Assembly: GCF_000515115.1 (NCBI RefSeq)
Contig: NZ_AZXF01000017.1
Location: 62,187 to 126,186, forward strand
Direction: 5' to 3'
Origin: Nocardiopsis sp. CNT312
GTDB lineage: Bacteria; Actinomycetota; Actinomycetes; Streptosporangiales; Streptosporangiaceae
DNA length: 64,000 nt
A program made the position numbers and the translations under genes. Under the pieces are notes generated by a model. That model was not told the DNA's origin. It was given only the letters and a program-made list of their open reading frames with translations, and ran no database searches. This document shows, piece after piece, positions 58,150-64,000 of this stretch. The stretch's first letter is position 1; each line of letters opens with the position of its first letter.

Positions 58150-58745
58150 TTGTGTCGCCCCGACTCTAGCCGGTCACCTCTGGGTCGGCAGTGGGCGACT
58201 CGGGAACTCCAGCGGGCAGAGGCCGCGGGCGGGCATCGCCGCGGGATCTGTGCGCCCGCCCCGGACACACATCAGGTGAGAGTGGGCGCAGGGCGCGCCC
58301 TTTGCGCTGGGGCGTGCGACGGTGCACCGTGCATGGGTGCCCAGAGCGTCACGCGCATCCCACTGCGCCTCGACAGCAGGGCGGAGCAGTAGGGCGCACG
58401 GTGCCGGTGTCCGCAGACTGGGCGAAGGGCGCGCGCCGTCGCGCATGGCATCCGTGCTCTCTGTCGCCCCTCCACGAGCGCCGTTTTCGCTGGGCATGGA
58501 CCCGCCCGCTGGGCGGTGCCGTGCGCTGGCGGGCGGCGCACGGACTATGCGTTCCGATGCCGGTGCCCACTTCCCCGGCTCGGGCCATGCACTGGGGGCG
58601 CACTCGGTGGAGTGCCCTGGTAGGTGCCCGCCCACCGGGCCATAGTGCCCGCCGCCCACAGGGCGTGGGCACGGCGCCCAAGGGGTGCGCGCATCGCCCG
58701 CCCATGTGGGCGCCCGCCCGGTGCGCACATGGGCGGGCGCCCACA
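58150..58745. other. GC-rich palindromic low-complexity DNA, no gene
   Basis: About 600 bases packed with GGGCGC, GTGCGC, GCCCGCCC and TGGGCGCCCG words in both orientations. Overlapping open frames on all strands have no consistent protein signal. The texture matches 11921-12191. The right end carries a 13-bp hairpin at 58696-58738. Confidence 0.45.
58696..58738 (-). terminator. Hairpin terminator of the HTH gene
   Basis: A perfect 13-bp stem GCCCGCCCATGTG/CACATGGGCGGGC (58696-58708 with 58726-58738), 16 bases after the minus-strand stop at 58754. Confidence 0.6.
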
Positions 58746-58753
58746 TCGCGCCC

Positions 58754-59005
58754 CTATGCCGTCTCGGTAGCGGTCGGCTCTCTCCGTTCCGGGAGGGGCA
58801 CGCCCAGAAGCTTCAAGAGGTCGACCGTGACCACTCGGTAGGTCGTGCCGTAGCGCAGCAGCCGACAGGGGAACTCGCCGCGCCTGGCGAGTTCGTAGGC
58901 CGTCGTCCGCCCCATGTGCAGAGCACGGGCCGCCGTCATCAGGTCCACGGCGGCAGGCAGTTCGTACAGCTCGTGGATGGTGAAGGCTCTGCGATCCTCA
59001 GCCAC
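58754..59005 (-). CDS. Small helix-turn-helix protein (excisionase/MerR-like)
   Basis: An 83-aa protein. The GTG at 59005 follows GGGAGGA; an ATG at 59017 is the alternative. The core VDLMTAARALHMGRTTAYELARRGEFPCRLLRYGTTYRVVTVDLLKLLGV is a winged HTH of the excisionase (HTH_17) type: -T--A-AL-MGR-TAY-LAR-GE-P----R-G--YRV. Such proteins are found in integrative elements as directionality factors and also as stand-alone regulators. No integrase is visible nearby, but the tRNA-Ile 770 bases away is a common integration target. Confidence 0.8.
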   Translation of the reverse strand: MAEDRRAFTIHELYELPAAVDLMTAARALHMGRTTAYELARRGEFPCRLLRYGTTYRVVTVDLLKLLGVPLPERREPTATETA

Positions 59006-59078
59006 TGGTCCTCCCATGTGCCGGTTTCCTCGTCAAGGAGGAGAAGCACCTGGAACTGCGGAAAGTGACAGGGGCACG

Positions 59079-59344
59079 TCAGGACATGAGGGTGCGCACG
59101 GCCCGGTCGTACACCACCTGCACGATCAGGAGGGTATCGATCCGTACCCGTTTGTCGGTGGCGTGCAGCCCCTCGTGGACCGGGTCGAACCCGGCCGTGG
59201 CTGGTAGGCCCAGCCCGGCAAGGTAGTTGCCGATATTCGACGAAGGCGGTGCCGCCCCGCCGTGGCGGCAGTCTCCAGAGCTTCGCTGAGGCGGCGGGCG
59301 GACAGGAGGTGGCGGCTCCGCTGCAGATCGTAGGGTTGGGTCAT
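59079..59344 (-). pseudogene. Frameshifted small hypothetical gene
   Basis: The minus-strand ATG at 59344 overlaps the ATG of the divergent HAD gene. It reads TQPYDLQRSRHLLSARRLSEALETAAT. The frame then changes at about 59250, and a protein-like end follows: NIGNYLAGLGLPATAGFD, PVHEGLHATDKRVRIDTLLI, VQVVYDRAVRTLMS, stopping at 59081-59079. One indel would join them into a protein of about 85 aa. I do not recognise the family. The alternative is that only one half was ever coding. Confidence 0.4.
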
Positions 59345-59975
59345 GGCGACGACCACAGAGTCCAAGTACAGCGGAGTGATCTTCGACTTCTTCGGTGTCC
59401 TGACCTTCAATATGGTCGAGGTCATCTCCTCATTCGAGGACCGCGAGAAACTGCCCCGAGGAACGTTTCTTCGTGCGTGGGCCGACCAGCGAGGACAAGA
59501 ACTCTTCCAACAGCTCGAACTCGGCCAGATCACGCAAGCGGAATGGAACAAGGGGTTCGCCGCCCTGATCGGGGTCGCCCCTGACGACCTGATGGCCCGC
59601 TACCTCCATGACGCCTTCCCCGCTTACCAGATGCTCAAGGTCGCACGGCAGGCACGGCAGGCCGGGATCAAGACGGCGGTGCTGTCCAACAGTCTCGGCC
59701 GGGAACCTTACGATCCCTACGCGGGCTTCGACTTGCACGGCACCTTCGACGAGGTGGTGTTCTCCACCGACCACGGCATCCGCAAGCCCGATCCCGAGAT
59801 CTTCCGCCTGGTCCTGGACAAGCTCGGTGTGGCGGCCCAACGGTGCGTGTTCGTTGACGACAGCGAAGACAACCTTGCTGCCGCCCACTGGCTGGGCCTC
59901 ACCCCGCTCTTGGCGTTGGACGAGGACGTGGCGGCCCCCCGCCTGCGCCACATGCTGGACCTACCCCACCCGTAG
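59343..59975 (+). CDS. HAD family hydrolase
   Basis: A 210-aa HAD-IA type phosphatase. Motif I is IFDFFGVLT: the nucleophile Asp is present, but the second Asp of DxD is replaced by FG-V, as in the epoxide-hydrolase N-terminal and dehalogenase-like branch. Motif II is AVLSNSLG. Motif III with IV reads GIRKPDPEIFRLVL and CVFVDDSEDNLAAAHWLGL. A helical cap lies between (ISSFEDREKLPRGTFLRAWA). The substrate is unknown. The neighbouring genes are broken or regulatory. Confidence 0.88.
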   Translation: MATTTESKYSGVIFDFFGVLTFNMVEVISSFEDREKLPRGTFLRAWADQRGQELFQQLELGQITQAEWNKGFAALIGVAPDDLMARYLHDAFPAYQMLKVARQARQAGIKTAVLSNSLGREPYDPYAGFDLHGTFDEVVFSTDHGIRKPDPEIFRLVLDKLGVAAQRCVFVDDSEDNLAAAHWLGLTPLLALDEDVAAPRLRHMLDLPHP

Positions 59976-60104
59976 GAACTCGCGTACGGCCGTGTGCGAC
60001 GTGGAGCTGGTGGGCGCACTCCTTCTTCGCCCCGGTTTTCGAGAGCGCTCGGGCAGGCTGGACGTGGGGGCATGCGGAGTCCCCATGAAGTCGGTCGGCT
60101 ACCG

Positions 60105-60610
60105 AACCTCTCCCTTGCGGCTCCCGCAAGCCAGATCACGTCCACCGGTACACCCCGGCCACGCGCGGCCTCGACGGCGTCGCCCGTGCCGCCCTTGCCG
60201 TTCGAGGTCCTGCTGTTCCAGACCGCGGAGAGCCGGTCGATCCCGCCGGGCACGGTCTCGTTAGCGTCCTCGTAAGCGGCGCGGCCGACGCTCTTGTGCG
60301 GCATGTACCGCACGAGCGTGGAGCGCATCAGCAGGCCGTCGAACCGGTCCAGGTTGTGGGGCTTGACCTTGGCCTCCAGGTAGTCGACGGAGGGCAGGAC
60401 GACTTCGAGCAGTCCGCCGACCGCGAGCACGGCTTCGGCGAAGAGCTGGTCCGCTCCGCGTGCCAGACAGGAGACACCGGTGAGCGCGCCGTCAGCGTAG
60501 GGAGCCAGAGCCTCGTCCAGGGCCTTACGCACCGCGGCGACCCTGTCAGCCTCAGGTCCGAGTGACCGGTGACGTCGAACAGCGACTCGCCCACAGGACT
60601 CCCTGAACAC
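60105..60610 (-). pseudogene. Frameshifted conserved hypothetical (TIR/LOG-like nucleotide-binding fold)
   Basis: Near 60570 one frame reads SLFDVTGHSDL. The next frame continues PEADRVAAVRKALDEALAPY, then TGVSCLARGADQLFAEAVL, LEVVLPSVDYLEAKVKP, DRLSAVWNSR and GGTGDAVEAARGRGVPVDVIW. The intact family is a predicted nucleotide-binding protein beginning V-V-TGH-DLTPE and containing CLARGADQ-FA and GGT-DAV--AR--G-PV-V-WP. It resembles DprA/LOG-like Rossmann folds; function is unknown. The N-terminal shift looks like a deletion between short CCTG repeats. The C-terminus has also lost its stop. Confidence 0.55.
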
Positions 60611-60614
60611 CGAA

Positions 60615-60640
60615 GGAGTATTCCCGAGCGTGAATACTCC
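60615..60640. promoter_or_regulatory. Inverted repeat upstream of the regulatory operon (candidate operator)
   Basis: GGAGTATTC (60615-60623) and GAATACTCC (60632-60640) form a 9-bp perfect inverted repeat with an 8-nt spacer, about 75 bases before the 64-aa gene. The right arm includes CGTGAATACTCC. A related CGTGAATTCTCG lies at 60675-60686 next to GATAAT (60686-60691, a possible -10). Confidence 0.6.
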
Positions 60641-60712
60641 CGGATGAGTTGACCGTCGCCCGGGCGCTCTCTACCGTGAATTCTCGATAATGCCATACGG
60701 AAAGGATGATTC

Positions 60713-60907
60713 ATGGCACTTCGGAAACTTTCCGGTGATTGCAACCGGAACGACTGCCCAGGTGTGTTCTCCACCGGAACGGGAACCGTGATCGTCCAGG
60801 GACCGCTGTTGAAGGCCACCGAAGAACTCACCCTCTCCACCGGTGAGGTGGCCGTCGAGATCCCCGCCCACCTCATCGAGGAGGCCGCCCGTGCGCTTGG
60901 AAGGTGA
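60713..60907 (+). CDS. 64-aa Cys-containing protein, first gene of the regulatory operon
   Basis: It starts at an ATG with AAAGGATG upstream. The N-terminus ALRKLSGDCNRNDCPGVFSTG has a C-x4-C pair. Then come TVIVQGPLLKATEELTLSTGEVAVEIPAHLIEEAARALG. Short proteins with this layout occur beside DUF6879 and XRE genes in actinomycetes; I know no function. It overlaps the DUF6879 start by 17 bases, so the genes are coupled. A redox or metal role for the Cys pair is possible but unproven. Confidence 0.65.
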   Translation: MALRKLSGDCNRNDCPGVFSTGTGTVIVQGPLLKATEELTLSTGEVAVEIPAHLIEEAARALGR

Positions 60908-61415
60908 CGCCTGGCAGGAGTTCTTCCACTCCTTCCGCCGGGAGGCGTTCCGGCTGGAGACCCTGCCGAGCTACACAGTGCCCGAGGAAGAGGACGAGCT
61001 GCGCCGTTTCCTGGCCGGAGAAGCACGGCCCGCCGAGGAGCTGCACACCGACACCTACCTGATCAAGGTCCGCGAGCACGTGGAAGCCGGGCGCCGGATG
61101 CGCAGAGTCCACACCCTCACCAGCCCTGTCGGCGACCACCTGCGGTTCCAGTTCGAGTGGGGGTACGCCTTCAGCGTCCAGGCGGGAGAGGAGGTCAACA
61201 TCCTCGACTTCGCCACCACCCCCGACCCCGGCCTTCCCCGACAGGACTTCTGGCTCTTCGACGACACGCACGTGGTCCTCATGCACTACGCTGCCGACGG
61301 CACCCAGACCGGTCGGGAACTGCTGGAGGACACCGACCCCGCCCCCTACGTCCGGTACAAGGACCTGGCCCTGGAGCACTCCACCCCCTTCACCGAGTAC
61401 TACAAGGTCCGCTGA
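60891..61415 (+). CDS. DUF6879 family protein
   Basis: A 174-aa protein with a GTG start inside the previous gene. It contains WQEFFHSFRREAFRLETLPSYTVPEEEDELRRFLAGE, then VREHVEAGRRMRRVHTLTSPVGDHLRFQFEWGYAF, EVNILDF and DFWLFDDTHVVLMHY. This is the actinobacterial DUF6879 pattern; these proteins usually lie next to XRE-DUF5753 regulators, and the function is unknown. Soluble, no signal peptide. The XRE gene begins directly at its stop codon. Confidence 0.8.
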   Translation: MRLEGDAWQEFFHSFRREAFRLETLPSYTVPEEEDELRRFLAGEARPAEELHTDTYLIKVREHVEAGRRMRRVHTLTSPVGDHLRFQFEWGYAFSVQAGEEVNILDFATTPDPGLPRQDFWLFDDTHVVLMHYAADGTQTGRELLEDTDPAPYVRYKDLALEHSTPFTEYYKVR

Positions 61416-62288
61416 TTGACCCTTGAGCCCGAGAACGCCGACCGGCAGCGCGGCGAACTGGCCGACGCTCTGCGCCGGCTCCGCCGCTCTGCCGGGATGA
61501 CCGGTGCGGGCCTGGCCGCCCGCGCCGGTATGAGCCAGGCCAAGATCAGCAAGATCGAGAACAACCGCATCCGCCCTTCCCATCTGGACGTCGAACGCAT
61601 CCTCACCGCCCTCGGCGTCCCCTTGGAAGGACAGGACGGGGTGCGCCTGCTGGAGCTGGCGCGGGTGACCAACTCCGACTACCAGGGGTTCCGCACCGCG
61701 CTGCAACGCGGTTTGGGGGAGCTGCAACGCGACTTGGCCGCCATTGAGGGCGCGGCAACCACGATCCGCTACTTCCTGCCGTGCATGATCACCGGCCTGT
61801 TGCAGACCCCCGAATACGCGCGGCAGAGTCTGGCGCACCCGCTGGTGAACCGCGGTGCGGAGTGGCACACGGCCCTGGCCCGCCGACTGGAACGCCAGCA
61901 GGCCCTCTACCAGCCGGGACGACGGTTCGTGTTCGTGCTGACCGAGGCAGCGCTGCGCTGGCCGCTGTGCCCGCCCGCGGTCATGGCGTTGCAGATGGAC
62001 CGCCTCGCGTCCTTGAGTGAGCTGGCCGGGGTGGACATCCGGATCGTCCCCGCCCACCCTCCAGTCCCGAGCGGGCCGCTCAACGGGTTCACGCTCTACG
62101 ATGACCGGCTCGTCACCGTTGAGGTGTTCACCGGTGAGCTGGCGCTGCGCGACCCCAAGGACATCGCCTACAGCGAAGAGATCTTCGACTTCTACCACGG
62201 CCGATCCCTCGCGCATGACGATGCTCGCTCGTTTCTCGGCCGATTCGCCCAGGAATATCGAGAACGAGCGAAAACCGACATTCCGTAG
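61416..62288 (+). CDS. XRE family regulator with DUF5753 domain
   Basis: A 290-aa protein from a TTG that directly follows the DUF6879 stop. Residues 8-65 are the helix-turn-helix: GELADALRRLRRSAGMTGAGLAARAGMSQAKISKIENNRIRPSHLDVERILTAL. Residues 100-280 are DUF5753: IRYFLPCMITGLLQTPEYARQSL, RRLERQQALYQPGRRFVFVLTEAALRW, GVDIRIVPAHPP and FTLYDDRLVTVEVFTGELALRDP. It should bind DNA and sense a ligand or partner through DUF5753. It precedes the lanthipeptide promoter by about 30 bases and is the obvious candidate controller of that locus. Confidence 0.88.
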   Translation: MTLEPENADRQRGELADALRRLRRSAGMTGAGLAARAGMSQAKISKIENNRIRPSHLDVERILTALGVPLEGQDGVRLLELARVTNSDYQGFRTALQRGLGELQRDLAAIEGAATTIRYFLPCMITGLLQTPEYARQSLAHPLVNRGAEWHTALARRLERQQALYQPGRRFVFVLTEAALRWPLCPPAVMALQMDRLASLSELAGVDIRIVPAHPPVPSGPLNGFTLYDDRLVTVEVFTGELALRDPKDIAYSEEIFDFYHGRSLAHDDARSFLGRFAQEYRERAKTDIP

Positions 62289-62346
62289 CGTGAATTTATT
62301 CCCACCCGTGAAAGTCCTTCAAACGACTTTCCGGTGTGCCTAGTCT
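62284..62346 (+). promoter_or_regulatory. Promoter/operator region of the lanthipeptide gene
   Basis: TTCAAA (about 62318-62323) and TAGTCT (62341-62346) are spaced by 17 bases as possible -35/-10. GAAAGTC/GACTTTC (62310-62316 with 62325-62331) is an inverted repeat overlapping the -35. AGCGTGAATTTATTCCC at about 62287-62303 resembles the CGTGAAT elements before 60713. Confidence 0.5.
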
Positions 62347-62382
62347 TTCCTGTGCCAGAGCCCCTACCGGAAAGAGCGAGCG

Positions 62383-62556
62383 ATGCGCTTGGCGCAGGAA
62401 TCCCAGCAGGACACGCAGACCCACGCCCCTTCGTCACCCTTCGTTCTCGACATCCGCCTGATCGAGACCAGCGACACCACACCACTGATCAACCTCACCG
62501 ACGACGGCTGCGGGACGACCTGCCCCAGCACCTGTGTCACGAGCGTGTCGGACTGA
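62383..62556 (+). CDS. FxLD-type lanthipeptide precursor
   Basis: A 57-aa peptide from an ATG after GGAAAGAG. The leader contains PSSPFVLDIRLIETSD, with the FxLD box FVLD at residues 20-23. The core is TDDGCGTTCPSTCVTSVSD, residues 39-57: three Cys (43, 47, 51) and eight Ser/Thr. It fits the actinobacterial FxLD lanthipeptide family (F-x-LD-R-IE leader, LTDDGCG-TC core). Ser/Thr would be dehydrated by LanB and joined to Cys by LanC, giving up to three thioether rings. FxLD clusters often also encode a methyltransferase, which would lie beyond the window. Confidence 0.9.
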   Translation: MRLAQESQQDTQTHAPSSPFVLDIRLIETSDTTPLINLTDDGCGTTCPSTCVTSVSD

Positions 62557-62626
62557 ACAGTCTCGGGAAAGCGCATGGATTCGAGCGCCGACCCGGACAC
62601 GCACCAGGCCGCACTGTCGATCCGTG

Positions 62627-62659
62627 GTGGTCGGCACCGTCCTCTTCGGTGCCGACCAC
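62627..62659 (+). terminator. Attenuator-like hairpin between precursor and lanB
   Basis: A perfect 13-bp stem (62627-62639 with 62647-62659), 7-nt loop, then CCTCTTGGGAGG, which includes the lanB ribosome site. Such hairpins let the precursor be made in excess over the enzymes. Confidence 0.75.
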
Positions 62660-62677
62660 CCTCTTGGGAGGACCACC

Positions 62678-64000
62678 ATGGCTCTGCGCTGGCAGGTGAG
62701 GGGCACTCCCGTCATCCGAGCGCCCATCACGGACGGTTCGCCGGTGTCCTGGTGGCCGAACCTGCCTGGGAACGATGTCGACGAGTGGGTGCACTGGCTC
62801 GGATGCGTGTGGGCGGCATCCGAACTGGCCGAGGCGATCCGGCACGCCTCACCGGACCTGGCCGCCGGCGTGGACGACCTCCGATCCCGAGCCCCGGACG
62901 GGATCCGAGTGCGGCGCGCCCGCAAAGTGACCGCCGCTGTTGTGCGCTACGTGCTGCGGGCCCGGCACCGGGCCAACCCCGTTCGGCCTCTTTGCGGGCA
63001 TCGCCCCGGCGGCCTTCGCTGACGCGGCGTCGGTGGCATGGGGGCACGATCACCATGCTGTGGCCTCCCCCAGCGGGGAGTGGATCACCGAGATCACCGA
63101 TCACCTCGTGGATCTCCCCCAGGTGCGCCAGCGGCTGTTCCTGGCCGCCAACCACACCGCCTGGCGCACACAGGACCATCTCGTGGTGCCCCAGCACGCG
63201 CGCCCCGCCCCACCCCATCCTCGGGCGGCCACGGCCGAGGTAGAGATCCGTCTGACCGGTGCTGTCCGACTCGTCCTGGATGCCGCCCAAAGGCCCGTGC
63301 CGTGGGCCACACTGGCCGCGAAGCTCACCGCCGAGTACCCGGACGAACCCGCCCAGAGCGCCGAGAACCTGCTCACCCAGTTGATCCGGGCACGGGCTTT
63401 GCTGACGAGCCTGTCCCCCACGTCGGTCGAGACCGACCCGTTGGCCTACCTGGCCAGAGCCCTGGACGGCATGGTCGAAGTCTCACCGCCGGTCCCTCTC
63501 CTCGATGGCACCCGCTCAGTGGTACGGATACGTCACCGTCACGGCAGTGGCCCGGCTGTGCGGGCGGAGTCCATGAAGGCGGCGCGGCACCTGTGCGACA
63601 CCGGGCGGACGGGGATCGACGTACGCCTCGATGCCACCGTCTCCCTGCCGGCCGAAGTGGTGTACACGGCCGAGAAGGCCGCGCACATGCTCACCGTCCT
63701 GTCCGCGTATCCAGAGGGTATTCCCGCCTGGCGCGGGTATCGGGACCGGTTCGCGTACCGGTACGGCACCGATCCGGTGCCTGTGGCCGAGGCCGTGCAC
63801 CCGTCCACCGGCCTGGGGTTTCCTCACAGCTACACCTCTACGGGAAGCGAAGCACCCGCAGCGGCCCTCAGCGTGCGCGACCGGTGGCTGATGGGCCAGG
63901 CCCAGGACGCGGCGCTGACGGGGCGAAGGGAGGTCCGGATCGAGGAACTGCTGGCCGCCCAGGAAACCGTGTACTCCTCGGCCCCGCCCGAGAACACGGA
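62678..64000 (+). pseudogene. Lantibiotic dehydratase (LanB), frameshifted; continues past the window
   Basis: The ATG at 62678 follows GGGAGG. The first 100 codons read LRWQVRGTPVIRAPI...VRRARKVTAAVVRYVLRARHRA. At about 62975 one extra base shifts the frame; the correct continuation TPFGLFAGIAPAAF, a hallmark of LanB N-termini (R-TPFG-FAG), is read one frame over. It then stays open to 64000: ETDPLAYLARALDGMVEV, PAVRAESMKAARHLCDTGR, EGIPAWRGYRDRFAYRYGTD, STGLGFPHSYTSTG, DAALTGRREVRIEELL. LanB transfers glutamate from Glu-tRNA to Ser/Thr of the precursor and eliminates it. A single indel in an otherwise clean gene could be a sequencing error, a recent mutation or a slippage site. Confidence 0.85.

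Noticed and set aside
57744-58268. Minus-strand frame through tRNA-Ile reading GVPGLEPGASSLSGMRSN
   Set aside because: This protein-like string is the well-known translation artefact of a tRNA gene, not a coding sequence.

Overview
The window comes from a high-GC actinomycete chromosome. The genes are strongly GC-biased, GTG and TTG starts are common, and the gene order is the canonical actinobacterial origin region. The DnaB intein, the FxLD lanthipeptide locus and the many XRE/DUF397/DUF5753/DUF6879 genes fit the Streptosporangiales, with Nocardiopsaceae (Nocardiopsis-like) my best guess. No 16S gene is present, so the genus is inference.

Layout. 1-6.6 kb: tail of a dienoyl-CoA reductase-like gene, a PadR regulator, a decayed alpha/beta-hydrolase-domain gene, tRNA-Ser(CGA), tadA with two tandem TadA-associated genes, upp, and small conserved proteins including a PH-domain membrane protein. 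7.2-16.3 kb: dnaB (interrupted by an intein), a MATE transporter, a decayed island of regulator remnants, a Tat-exported PGRP amidase, then rplI-rpsR-ssb-rpsF. 16.4-24.6 kb: a bifunctional class A penicillin-binding protein, inositol-3-phosphate synthase, an MFS transporter, a broken Phd antitoxin and cca. 24.8-35.9 kb: the envelope/redox block DUF6049, two tandem MurJ flippases, a pseudokinase, sigM and its anti-sigma factor, and trxB-trxA behind a SigR-type promoter. 36-42 kb: parB-parA-rsmG-jag-yidC-yidD-rnpA-rpmH on the minus strand with five parS sites within about 1.1 kb. 42-54 kb: oriC DnaA-box arrays on both sides of dnaA, then dnaN, gnd, recF, a DciA-like gene, gyrB, gyrA and a DUF3566 gene on the plus strand. 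55-64 kb: a PoxB-like ThDP enzyme, tRNA-Ile(GAT), then accessory DNA ending in a lanthipeptide locus.

The core genes are colinear with other actinobacterial origins. DnaA loads DnaB at the box arrays with the DciA-like protein, and DnaN, RecF and gyrase serve the new forks. ParA, ParB and parS segregate the origin. RnpA, RpmH, YidC/YidD, Jag and RsmG serve translation and membrane insertion. The MurJ, pseudokinase, PBP and amidase genes serve the envelope.

Accessory DNA is where frames are broken: 0.9-1.6, 11.3-13.4, 22.8-23.0, 57.3-57.5, 59.1-59.3, 60.1-60.6 and 62.98 kb. All long housekeeping genes are intact, so most of these breaks look like real decay rather than poor sequence. The most interesting segment is 60.6-64.0 kb. 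A three-gene regulatory operon (a 64-aa Cys-containing protein, DUF6879, XRE-DUF5753) precedes an FxLD-type lanthipeptide precursor that was too short to be found by length-limited ORF calling. An attenuator-like hairpin follows it, then a LanB dehydratase with a single-base frameshift that runs off the window. Both promoters share a CGTGAAT-containing element.
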